From: Candidatus Peribacteria bacterium
GTDB taxonomy: Bacteria; Patescibacteriota; Gracilibacteria; Peribacterales; Peribacteraceae
Reading direction: 5' to 3'
Assembly: GCA_943355155.1 (NCBI GenBank)
Contig: CALREJ010000004.1
Span: 1-47,483, forward strand
Length of the DNA stretch: 47,483 nt
Shown here: positions 37,671 through 46,154 of the stretch, piece by piece
Position numbering within the stretch: position 1 is the stretch's first letter
Layout of the letters: each line of letters starts with the position of its first letter
The notes under the pieces: generated by a model
What the model saw: only the letters and a program-made list of their open reading frames with translations
What the model was told of the DNA's origin: nothing
Databases searched by the model: none
Position numbers and translations under genes: made by a program

Positions 37671-38945
37671 ATGATCGATCGCACCGCTCCCATTGCTTAC
37701 CGTTTGCGACCTAAAAAACTTTCGGAGTTTGTCGGGCAAATGCATGTTGTTGGAGAGGGGACTGCTTTGCGCGAGGCGATTGAGCGCGATGCACTTTCTT
37801 CGGTGATTCTTTCGGGGCCACCGGGAACGGGGAAGACAACACTAGCAAAGATTATTGCGGATGCGACCAAGGCAGAGTTTATTCAAGTCAATGCAGTGAT
37901 GAGTGGAGTCAAAGAACTGAAGGAAATTTGTTTGGAAGCGGAGAAGGCGAAGAAAGCATTTTCCCAGCGCACGGTTCTTTTCATCGATGAAATTCATCGA
38001 TTTAATAAAGCTCAGCAGGATGCACTTCTCCCATTCGTCGAAAACGGAACGATCATTCTGATTGGTGCGACGACCGAGAATCCGTATTTTGAAGTAAATC
38101 CCGCGCTCGTGTCGCGATCGCATGTGTATCTCTTAAAACCGCATTCGGTTGATGAGCTTGTGACCATCCTCAAGCGCGCATTGTCTGAAACCGCAGGCTA
38201 CGCTGGAGCAATTCGTGTCAGTGATGAAGCACTGCAGAAAATCGCTCAGATCAGTAATGGCGACGCGCGGATTGCGTTGAATGCACTGGAACTCGCGGTG
38301 ATGACAGCGGGGAATTCCGTCACGCTCAAGGACGCAGAAAAACTTTTTGCCGAGCGATCAAAACGCTATGACAATGGCGGTGAAGATCACTACAACACGA
38401 TCTCGGCATTTATTAAGTCGATGCGTGGAAGTGACGTGGACGCTGCGCTTGTGTGGCTTTTTAAAATGATCGAAGGTGGCGAAGACTCAAAATTTCTTTT
38501 TCGGCGCATGGCGATTTTTGCATCGGAGGATATCGGCAATGCAGATCCATTTGCTCTCACGCATGTCATCAGTTGTCTTCGGGCGTTTGAATTTGTGGGT
38601 TTGCCCGAAGGAGAATTTTTCCTCGCACATGCGTGTATTTACCTCGCTCAATGTGAAAAGAGTAACGCCGTGACGCGCGCGATGAAATCGGTGAAGGAAT
38701 ACATCAGAAATTCACCAACGCTCGAAGTGCCGAATCATTTACGAAACGCTCCGGTGAAGGGAATGGTACAGCAGGGATACGGTGTGGATTACGAGTACCC
38801 ACATAACGCACCTGACGGGATCGTTTCGGCGAATTATTTTCCGGTCGGACTTCCGCAGAAAATCTTCTACGAACCGACGGAGCGGGGAAAAGAAGGGGAG
38901 ATAAAAGAAAGGATAGAGAGGGCTAGAAAAATCATTCGTAAGTAG
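37671..38945 (+). CDS. rarA: Replication-associated recombination protein A (RarA/MgsA), AAA+ ATPase
   Basis: RPKKLSEFVGQMHVVGEGTALREAI, LSGPPGTGKTTLAKIIA, LFIDEIHRFNKAQQDALLPFVENGTIILIGATTENPYFEVN. Confidence 0.95.
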   Translation: MIDRTAPIAYRLRPKKLSEFVGQMHVVGEGTALREAIERDALSSVILSGPPGTGKTTLAKIIADATKAEFIQVNAVMSGVKELKEICLEAEKAKKAFSQRTVLFIDEIHRFNKAQQDALLPFVENGTIILIGATTENPYFEVNPALVSRSHVYLLKPHSVDELVTILKRALSETAGYAGAIRVSDEALQKIAQISNGDARIALNALELAVMTAGNSVTLKDAEKLFAERSKRYDNGGEDHYNTISAFIKSMRGSDVDAALVWLFKMIEGGEDSKFLFRRMAIFASEDIGNADPFALTHVISCLRAFEFVGLPEGEFFLAHACIYLAQCEKSNAVTRAMKSVKEYIRNSPTLEVPNHLRNAPVKGMVQQGYGVDYEYPHNAPDGIVSANYFPVGLPQKIFYEPTERGKEGEIKERIERARKIIRK

Positions 38946-39003
38946 AAGGTGGCCGTATAATCGCTTTCTGTCGCATTTTACAAGTAATTGCTGATTTATA
39001 ATA

Positions 39004-39281
39004 AATAATGTTTAATATACTAACTCGGCAGCTACGTCACCTACTAAATACCGCAGCTTGTCTGTGGTAGGGGGACATCGGGGAGTCCTACCATCGAACG
39101 TCGATGGTAGTAGCTCAGAGGGGGCTCCTCGCCCCCTCCGAGACCTCCCCTCGCCAGGGTCCCAAACCCTGGACCCGGACGAGAGAAAGCTCTCGGGCGC
39201 ACGTCAAGCGACGTTCGTGAGCTTTCTCCGGATTGTGCCGAGGCGGTGGAATAAATTTTTTTTATTCCACCGCACATTATT
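39004..39281 (+). ncRNA. Candidate structured ncRNA/leader upstream of reverse transcriptase (retron msr-msd-like or DRT-like)
   Basis: Hairpins 39088-39110 (10 bp), 39114-39142, 39154-39172, 39183-39228 (10 bp outer stem), 39243-39273 (13 bp perfect); flanking AATAATGT/ACATTATT; TATAAT at 38997 and TATACT at 39016. Confidence 0.7.
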
Positions 39282-39299
39282 CACTTTTGCGATACTGGT

Positions 39300-40442
39300 A
39301 TGGACATTGAATCTCTACGAACGCTACAACATGATGACAGAACCTCTTTTAATTTATTACAAGATTCTGTGGGGCAGATCGATTTCTCCCCGCTAATTGA
39401 AAAGATCCAATCTGGGGTTCCTGCTTATCAGAAAATGGAGATTCGCAAAGGAAATGGTCGCTCGCGCACTATTCATAAGCCGGATGATACTTTAAAAGAA
39501 ATTCAGAGACAGCTCTGCGCCCTTTTCAATGCCCTTCCTCTTTACGAACATGTCTATGGATTTAGAGTCGCTACAGAAAGACATAATGTTGCAGGAGCGC
39601 AGAGAGGACTCCGCGATATGCTTAATCGGTATAAACGCCGGACGGGAAAATCTTGGATAGAGGATTGCGTGCAGTTTGATGTAAGAAATTTTTTTCCGAG
39701 TATCCGGACGGAAGATATTGATCGCGCGATGCAGTTGTATGTCGATCAGATTTTTTTGCATTACCCAAGCGTTTCAGCTGAATCTCGTTCGTTACTTAAA
39801 AATGTTTTCATGACGCTGTGTACGCTCGATGATCATCTGCCTCAAGGAGCACCAACAAGTCCAATTCTCTCAAATGCCGCATCGCAGCCGATGGATATTG
39901 AACTGGGACAGATTGTGAAAGATGCAGGTGGTGCTATGGGGCCATACGCAGATGACTTCGCCACGATATTTCCAAGGCAAATTGGTAAATCTACAATCAG
40001 GAAAATGACAGATGTTCTTGCTGCAAATGGTCTTGAAGAAGCAACTGAAAAACGATCGCGTTCAAAAAAAGCAGAAAAGCTTTTTATTTGGGGCATGACT
40101 GTTTTACCTCCGGCTCAGAATGGCGAGTCTATACGTTTTCGTGTCAGGAGAAACTATGAAAATGAACTCCATTATCGTATGAATGCCTGTCGTAAAAGTA
40201 TTTTGCTTCATGGAATCACGGACGAAACACGGCATAAAGTATTTTCAATTTGTGGAAGCATTTCGCATTGCGCGAATGTCGGTAAACATGGAATGGATAC
40301 GGATCTGGGTGAAGAGACGTATTTGCCAGCCCGTCTGGAACATGCTTGGAATATTTTTCTTCAGACTGTTCAAACAATGCTCCCAAAGAGCGCTCCACGA
40401 TGGCATCGTAAGCCAGTACAACAGACTAAAAGAGCGGCTTGA
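39300..40442 (+). CDS. Stand-alone reverse transcriptase, retron-like or unclassified
   Basis: Motifs VQFDVRNFFPSI, HLPQGAPTSPILSN, GPYADDFATIF; VYGFRVATERHNVAGAQRGL; no maturase/endonuclease domain apparent. Confidence 0.92.
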   Translation: MDIESLRTLQHDDRTSFNLLQDSVGQIDFSPLIEKIQSGVPAYQKMEIRKGNGRSRTIHKPDDTLKEIQRQLCALFNALPLYEHVYGFRVATERHNVAGAQRGLRDMLNRYKRRTGKSWIEDCVQFDVRNFFPSIRTEDIDRAMQLYVDQIFLHYPSVSAESRSLLKNVFMTLCTLDDHLPQGAPTSPILSNAASQPMDIELGQIVKDAGGAMGPYADDFATIFPRQIGKSTIRKMTDVLAANGLEEATEKRSRSKKAEKLFIWGMTVLPPAQNGESIRFRVRRNYENELHYRMNACRKSILLHGITDETRHKVFSICGSISHCANVGKHGMDTDLGEETYLPARLEHAWNIFLQTVQTMLPKSAPRWHRKPVQQTKRAA

Positions 40443-40500
40443 TGTAGACCCCAATCAAACGTTTGCTAATATTTAATAATAGTTATATAATAACAAATAG

Positions 40501-41082
40501 ATGAAACTCACATACCCACACCTATCCCTCCGGTCATTTGCACTTTCCTACGAGGATTTGCCTGCATTTCATGCTGCGTATTTCATGTTGGTGGTGATTT
40601 TTGCGGGGCTTTGTAATCTGGGTTTCTTTGCGGCGGTGATTGCACTCCATCTAGCGATTGATGTTTTTAAATATCACACAGTTCAGAAGATGAAACCGCA
40701 TGAAACGTTCATAGCGGTGTTTCGGGAAAACCTCACTGACCTTGCCCTCTTTTTTCTTGCACTCAGCTCAGTCGTTTTTTTGCATCCCGAACTTCCAAGC
40801 ATTGCGATTTTGACTGGGTCGAGTCTGAATCATGTGACGATTATGCGAGGGCTTGCGGTACTTCTTCCAAAGCTTACGATTCTTCATCACTCTGTTCGTA
40901 TTCTGTTTCATCTTTCCGGTCATATCCATGCAAAAAATGTGCGTTTGATTTCTGGGTGGACACTCACAGAATGTTTGTCCTTTGCAGTGCTCCTCATCGC
41001 ACTTTTCCTACTTGTTCTTGCGCCACCTATTTTACATCTTACGCCGGAGCAATTTCAGAGTCTGCTCGGGACGCAGTTATAG
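40501..41082 (+). CDS. Multi-pass membrane protein, unknown function
   Basis: Several hydrophobic segments; own TATAAT 9 nt upstream of ATG. Confidence 0.55.
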   Translation: MKLTYPHLSLRSFALSYEDLPAFHAAYFMLVVIFAGLCNLGFFAAVIALHLAIDVFKYHTVQKMKPHETFIAVFRENLTDLALFFLALSSVVFLHPELPSIAILTGSSLNHVTIMRGLAVLLPKLTILHHSVRILFHLSGHIHAKNVRLISGWTLTECLSFAVLLIALFLLVLAPPILHLTPEQFQSLLGTQL

Positions 41083-42102
41083 GATCGGACTCCCCTCCGG
41101 AAACAATTCCTCCTCCACCTTTTTCGTCGCTTCCAGCCACGCCATTCCTTTTTCTGTAGGTTTGTTATTGCTGTAGCGTCTGCGGAAATCGGCGAATCGC
41201 TCATCTAGACTTACCACTTTGTCGATCATGACGCGTTTATCGGCGTAGAAGAGAATTTTCTGTTCGATGGTTGTAAATTCCGGAAGAGTGTCGGTGAGGC
41301 CGTGTGTTTCGACGATGGTGCCAAGTTCCGGAAATCCTTGCCCCACTAAAAATCTTTTGCAGGCTTCTTCATGTCGCATCTCAGGATAACGTTTTTTCCA
41401 GTGCCCCCATATAGATAACTCTTCTTGCGTTTCAGAAGTTCCATCCGGAGGAATGCCATGAAAATCGACAAATCGAAAGAGATCATGCACTTCCGCTGCT
41501 GCAACGACTGCATCTTTTCGGATGATGTGGCCGTGCTTCAAAAGATGATCGGAAATCATTGCAGCAACTTCTGCGACCGCAATGCAGTGGCGTGTGATAT
41601 GCGCAGGAAGCATTGCTTCTGCTCGCCAGTCATCGATTTGTTTTAGAGTCGGAAGTGGAAAATCAAAAAAAGTCACTGTGAGGTTTCTTCCGGATTCATA
41701 TTCACTGAACTGCAATTCTATCGTGCCGCTTTTATCCATTCTCTCCGGCAAACGTTCCGCCCATTCGATGCAGCGGATGCCGGTGTGATGGTCTGTTGAT
41801 TCGACAAGTTTCACGGCATCGAGTTCATTCAGGCGATAGAGATCAAGGTGGAGAAAATCCATTCCTGTTTTCGTTCTGTATTTTTGCTCGAGTGCGTAGG
41901 TCGGGCTCGTCACCGGTTCTGAAATTCCCAGTCTTTCCGCAAACCCCTGCAGGAATGTTGTCTTTCCTGCGCCTAAATCGCCATTCAGAAAAATTGTGAT
42001 GGGATAGGAATAAAGTGTTTCAGATAAAAATTTGCCTGCAGAATGCGTTTTTCCGGCATCTTCCAGATACAAAATGGCATGAGGTGAATTTGACTTATTC
42101 AT
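41077..42102 (-). CDS. tsaE: TsaE (t6A biosynthesis ATPase) fused to an HD-like domain
   Basis: FLNGDLGAGKTTFLQGFAERLGISEPVTSPTYALEQKY...FLHLDLYRL (TsaE); AHITRHCIAVAEVAAMISDHLL...VVAAAEVHDLFRF...ETHGLTDT (HD-like). Confidence 0.85.
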   Translation of the reverse strand: MNKSNSPHAILYLEDAGKTHSAGKFLSETLYSYPITIFLNGDLGAGKTTFLQGFAERLGISEPVTSPTYALEQKYRTKTGMDFLHLDLYRLNELDAVKLVESTDHHTGIRCIEWAERLPERMDKSGTIELQFSEYESGRNLTVTFFDFPLPTLKQIDDWRAEAMLPAHITRHCIAVAEVAAMISDHLLKHGHIIRKDAVVAAAEVHDLFRFVDFHGIPPDGTSETQEELSIWGHWKKRYPEMRHEEACKRFLVGQGFPELGTIVETHGLTDTLPEFTTIEQKILFYADKRVMIDKVVSLDERFADFRRRYSNNKPTEKGMAWLEATKKVEEELFPEGSPIL

Positions 42103-42146
42103 AATAAAATGTTATTATATTCATAGAACCAAAACCAAATAACTTT

Positions 42147-43676
42147 ATGCACCTTACACGTATTGCTTCAGCCAAAAAAGCGGGTTTTAAGAAAAAGAGT
42201 CTGAGAGTGCGAAAAGAAATGCCTAGGCAGACATCTTTATATATGAAACAGAAATCATCATTCTTTATTGCGGTGCTGTCACTGGTCGCGTTTATTACGG
42301 GAAATATGGTGGGGGAGCATGGGATATATGCGTTCATGAAGGCGGCTCTTGGTGCGTACGATGATAGTCTGATCACCTACACTGGAACAGTTCCACCGAT
42401 TGCGTTTGTGCCGGACTATAAAAAGTGGGCGACGTATGGGGGAAATGCTGAGGATGCTACCTATCGCCAAGTTCCGGAGACCGTGCTGGTTCCGCTTCCT
42501 GTGTATGACTCGACGTACGAAAAATCAAAGCCCGCAGGTGCGAATAGTGATGTCTATTCCGTAGCGTACATGGGTGATTATAAAATCGGGAAAGAAGGAG
42601 GTGGAAGCCATTTGGCCGTGGATATTCGTGCTCCCATTGGAACTCCTATCCGCGCGATGGCATCTGGACAGGTCACGACGGTTTCCAATGATGCATACGG
42701 ATTTGGTCTCTACATTGTGATTCGTCATCCGCACATCCCTGACCCTGCAAATCCGGACTATGAAACAGTTCTGCATTCTTCGTATTCTCACTTGAGTGCG
42801 CAGCTGGTACAGGTAGGGGACATCGTCCAGAAAGGTCAGCAGATTGGGCTCTCGGGAAAAAGCGGCGATGCTTCGGGTCCTCATCTTCACTTTCAGGTTG
42901 ATCGTGACACAGTCGAGGTTGACGGAAAAACGGTGAAAGTGCCGTGGCATCCTTATTGGCCGTTTACGTCACAGGAGCTGCGCGACAATAATCTGAATAA
43001 CTACACCGCGATCAACTCAGGGTTTCGCGCAGACATTGGCTATAAGTATACCGTGAACCCGATGCTCTTTTCGCAGGCTAGTTTGCCTCCTGCAAAATAT
43101 AAAGAGGCAGCGCCTGTTACAACCGTTGCCATGAGCACACATCCAGCTGCGACGACCTCTGCAGTGAAGGCTGCGCGTACCACGTTTTCCATAGCGAGGA
43201 CCGCTACATCACGTAAGGCTCAACGTCTCTCTACAACTCGCTTTGCGGTCAATAATGCCGTCATTCAAAAGCAGACGATTGTATCGGGTACGCAGTCTCC
43301 GCAGTCTCTCGCACCTGCTCCTGTGATTATATCGGAGCCGGTTGCAACCATTACACATCCAGCAACGTCTGCAGGAGGCAGAGCGGTGAAACTTTCCGTG
43401 CAGCCAAATCATTACGAAGAAAGAAAGTGGCAGACGGTGCGGGTAACATTCCTCGATGAAAACGGCAGTGGAGCCTCGACGAAGGATTTTCCGGAAAAGG
43501 TGTATCTCACATTTGGCTACGGTGATGGAGAATTTCAAAAGCCCTACATCAATCGGTCCGATATCAAAGATGGCAGCGTAACCATTCAGCTTCTCCCGCG
43601 CGGCACGCAAACCGTCGTTCTCGCTGCTCCTCAATTGAGTTTGACGAGCAATCCGATGAAGAATGTGACGAAGTAA
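42147..43676 (+). CDS. M23-family peptidase (LytM-like), membrane anchored
   Basis: GGSHLAVDIRAPIGTPIRAMASGQVTTV...YSHLSAQLVQVGDIVQKGQQIGLSGKSGDASGPHLHFQV; N-terminal TM. Confidence 0.92.
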   Translation: MHLTRIASAKKAGFKKKSLRVRKEMPRQTSLYMKQKSSFFIAVLSLVAFITGNMVGEHGIYAFMKAALGAYDDSLITYTGTVPPIAFVPDYKKWATYGGNAEDATYRQVPETVLVPLPVYDSTYEKSKPAGANSDVYSVAYMGDYKIGKEGGGSHLAVDIRAPIGTPIRAMASGQVTTVSNDAYGFGLYIVIRHPHIPDPANPDYETVLHSSYSHLSAQLVQVGDIVQKGQQIGLSGKSGDASGPHLHFQVDRDTVEVDGKTVKVPWHPYWPFTSQELRDNNLNNYTAINSGFRADIGYKYTVNPMLFSQASLPPAKYKEAAPVTTVAMSTHPAATTSAVKAARTTFSIARTATSRKAQRLSTTRFAVNNAVIQKQTIVSGTQSPQSLAPAPVIISEPVATITHPATSAGGRAVKLSVQPNHYEERKWQTVRVTFLDENGSGASTKDFPEKVYLTFGYGDGEFQKPYINRSDIKDGSVTIQLLPRGTQTVVLAAPQLSLTSNPMKNVTK

Positions 43677-43713
43677 ATAACGAACAATGAGGAATGGTTC
43701 TTCGTTTTTTTTA

Positions 43714-43847
43714 CCCTCACCCCCAGCCCCTCTCCCTCTTCTCTGATTCCAGACGGGAGAGGGGTGTCTTTTTACATAACTCTCTTCTCCCTCTCCTGGC
43801 AGGCGTGCGGGTGGAAGGAGAGGGTTGGGGTGAGGTAATCAAAAAAT
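43714..43847 (+). repeat. R3 repeat copy 1
   Basis: CCCTCACCCCCAGCCCCTCTCCCTC...GAGAGGGTTGGGGTGAGGTAATCAAAAAA. Confidence 0.9.
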
Positions 43848-43854
43848 TCACTTT

Positions 43855-44673
43855 TCACTTCATCATCGGCACTGGCACCGGAAGCACAGCACGGCCACCC
43901 AGATCAAACGTCACAGAAAGTGATGTGGTGGCATCGACGGTGTTGGTATCGGGATCGTAGGATCCGTAGCCATCAACCCAAGTGTTGAGTGATGCACCGA
44001 CCACTCTGCTCAAACGCTTTTGCAGTAATTTTTCAAACACCGCTTTTCGCGTATTAAGCTTTGTCACCAATTCCTCAATGACGCTCATTTCCTGCGACTG
44101 CGGATCTGTAAGCCGAACATCCCAGTTGAGCGTGCATCCTTTTTCTTCAATGTAATCGCTGATCGATTGGATCTTTTTCAGATTCGTCAAACGGATGAAG
44201 ACATTGAGCGTTCCATTAAACGAATCAGTGCTTTTTCCACTCGGATCATAAAATGGGTAAATGGAAATCGGACCGGCTTTGCGCACACGACCGTCGCTGC
44301 CAACTGCCTTTTTGATATCTGTGAAAAGCTGTTGAAGGGCGTCGCGAGCAGCAGTCCGATTCTGTGTTTTTCCGAGTTCGCAATACGCATTCATCCCGAT
44401 GAAATCCGGCTTCACCTGTTTCGTCACAGACACTTCCACATGCACCCCGCCGTTTTGGTAGGGGCCGGGGTAGATCATGCTTTTACTCGCGTCGCTTCCG
44501 CCTCCTCGACCATCAATACTGATCGGCATCGGGACTGGAGCGGGCATTGCAGGTTCGCTCATCGCGGGGAGAGCATTGATAATGTCCTCACTTGTAAGTC
44601 CTGCTGCCAAACTTGTGAGCGGAAAGCTGAAGAGCATCGTTCCAAGAACAAGTGATGATGGCATGCGGTTCAT
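43855..44673 (-). CDS. SIMPL-domain-like secreted protein
   Basis: Signal peptide MNRMPSSLVLGTMLFSFPLTSLAA; VHVEVSVTKQVKPDFIGMNAYCEL...NTRKAVFEKLLQKRLSRVVG. Confidence 0.55.
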   Translation of the reverse strand: MNRMPSSLVLGTMLFSFPLTSLAAGLTSEDIINALPAMSEPAMPAPVPMPISIDGRGGGSDASKSMIYPGPYQNGGVHVEVSVTKQVKPDFIGMNAYCELGKTQNRTAARDALQQLFTDIKKAVGSDGRVRKAGPISIYPFYDPSGKSTDSFNGTLNVFIRLTNLKKIQSISDYIEEKGCTLNWDVRLTDPQSQEMSVIEELVTKLNTRKAVFEKLLQKRLSRVVGASLNTWVDGYGSYDPDTNTVDATTSLSVTFDLGGRAVLPVPVPMMK

Positions 44674-44762
44674 AGTAATAAAGGGGAATGAAATGACAGA
44701 TGATTTTTGCATGAGGGGAGGGGGGATGCAATGATTTTGTGGGGAAATATTTATAAGAAATT

Positions 44763-44897
44763 CCCTCACCCCCAGCCCCTCTCCCTCCCCCTGATTCCGG
44801 ACGGGAGAGGGGTGTCTTTTTTAAGTATCTCTCGTCTCCCTCTCCCGGTAAGCGTGTGGGCGGGAGGGAGAGGGTCGGGGTGAGGTAATCAAAAAAC
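44763..44897 (+). repeat. R3 repeat copy 2, direct orientation
   Basis: CCCTCACCCCCAGCCCCTCTCCCTCCCCCTGATTCCGGACGGGAGAGGGGTGTCTTTTTT...GGGGTGAGGTAATCAAAAAA. Confidence 0.9.
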
Positions 44898-44905
44898 ATT
44901 CCTCA

Positions 44906-45943
44906 TTACTTCCTCCCGCTCCACCACGAAAGCCCCAGCATCATGAAAAATAGAATAATGCCCGCAATCAACTTTTGAAATGAACTCAGAAACAATGCTG
45001 TCGCTCCGAAGAGGAAACCTATTGATGCCGTGAGTGCGATTATGTGCTTTGGCTTCCATCCTTTCGCGAGCAATCGATGATGTAAGTGTTCACCCGATTG
45101 GCTGCCTTTGAATGGTGATTTTCCATTGATCAATCGTCGCGTAATCACAAAGAAACTATCAATTAATGGAACACCGAGCACGAGGAATGCCGTTGCCACT
45201 TTTCCGCCGGCAAATATTGTGAGTGTTCCAAGCATCAACCCAAAAAACATCGAACCACTGTCGCCGAGAACGACACGAGGTGGCGGAATATCAAACAAAA
45301 AGCATCCGAAAGAAATTGCTGCAAGAATGAATGCGATCAATGCAAATTCCGGTTGATTCACTCGGGTCGAGATCGACAGCAGCCCGATGGTGAGAAATCC
45401 GATCGTTGAGAGGATTGTCACTTGGCCGGGGATTCCATCGAACCAATTGAGTGCGTTGATCGTGAGCATCAGCCAGACAACGGTGAAGATGCCGCTGAGG
45501 ATCGGGAGATTTCCAAAGATCGGAACAGTGAAAATCCACGAATCGAGCTTTATAAATTCGTTTGCAAGCAGGGGATTCGTAATCGTGTAAATACGTGATC
45601 CAGTAGCGAAAATCAGAAGGGCGATCAGAACCTGAAACGCGAGTCGCAGCCACGATGGTATTGGTCTTCGATCATCTATAAAGGAAGTGAGTGCGAGTAA
45701 AAAAATACCGATCAGCAGCCCCACTTCCTGCATCGAAAAATTCGTCCAATTCAGATAAATAAAAATGATCAGAAATGAATCCACAGCGAGGACACCCGTG
45801 GGGTAGGGGAGTCGACGACGTTTCAGGTTGTACCTCTCGGGGAAATCGAGAAGGTTCCACTGCGGAAATAATTTCAATGCTGCGATGTGCATCACAAAAG
45901 TTAGTACAAATGCGAGGAGGGGAATGGTCAGGAGGGGAGTCAC
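44906..45943 (-). CDS. MraY/WecA-like polyprenyl-phosphate sugar-1-phosphate transferase
   Basis: LLIGIFLLALTSFIDDRRPIPSWLRL, NALNWFDGIPGQVT, RVVLGDSGSMFFGLMLGTLTI, HLHHRLLAKGW. Confidence 0.9.
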   Translation of the reverse strand: MTPLLTIPLLAFVLTFVMHIAALKLFPQWNLLDFPERYNLKRRRLPYPTGVLAVDSFLIIFIYLNWTNFSMQEVGLLIGIFLLALTSFIDDRRPIPSWLRLAFQVLIALLIFATGSRIYTITNPLLANEFIKLDSWIFTVPIFGNLPILSGIFTVVWLMLTINALNWFDGIPGQVTILSTIGFLTIGLLSISTRVNQPEFALIAFILAAISFGCFLFDIPPPRVVLGDSGSMFFGLMLGTLTIFAGGKVATAFLVLGVPLIDSFFVITRRLINGKSPFKGSQSGEHLHHRLLAKGWKPKHIIALTASIGFLFGATALFLSSFQKLIAGIILFFMMLGLSWWSGRK

Positions 45944-45977
45944 AGAATGATTGTAGAGTATTTATTTTGAAACATAA

Positions 45978-46085
45978 AAAAACCAGCTTCCTCCTTTCAA
46001 AGGAAGCTGGTTTGTAAGAGACTGCTCTTCCCAAATGGGAAGAGCGGCTGCCCTTTCGGGCAAAACGCCCAACCTTGCGGTTGGT
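45978..46085 (-). ncRNA. Candidate small RNA or attenuator-type leader: four hairpins ending in an intrinsic terminator
   Basis: Minus strand: CCAACC-GCAA-GGTTGG, GCCC-GAAA-GGGC, GCTCTTCCC-ATTT-GGGAAGAGC, AAACCAGCTTCCT-loop-AGGAAGCTGGTTT+T4. Confidence 0.75.
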
Positions 46086-46091
46086 AGTACT

Positions 46092-46119
46092 ATCATAACT
46101 ACTTACATCCACTCGTCAA
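46092..46119 (-). promoter_or_regulatory. Promoter of the candidate sRNA
   Basis: Minus strand TTGACG-N16-TATGAT, predicted start A at 46085 at the base of the first hairpin. Confidence 0.75.
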
Positions 46120-46154
46120 TGACTCTGTTTTCATCCCTTCGATACAATGTCCGC

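Noticed and set aside
39243-39273. 13-bp hairpin before the RT as an intrinsic terminator
   Set aside because: The T-run is in the loop and stem, not after the stem; better read as part of the ncRNA structure.
39300-40442. Diversity-generating retroelement
   Set aside because: RT has LPQGAPTSP and YADD rather than the usual DGR GLPIGN-type/YMDD motifs, and I saw no template/variable repeat pair with adenine-specific differences nearby.
38945-40500. Group II intron
   Set aside because: No domain V-like hairpin after the ORF (only 58 bp before the next gene), and no maturase or endonuclease region is apparent.
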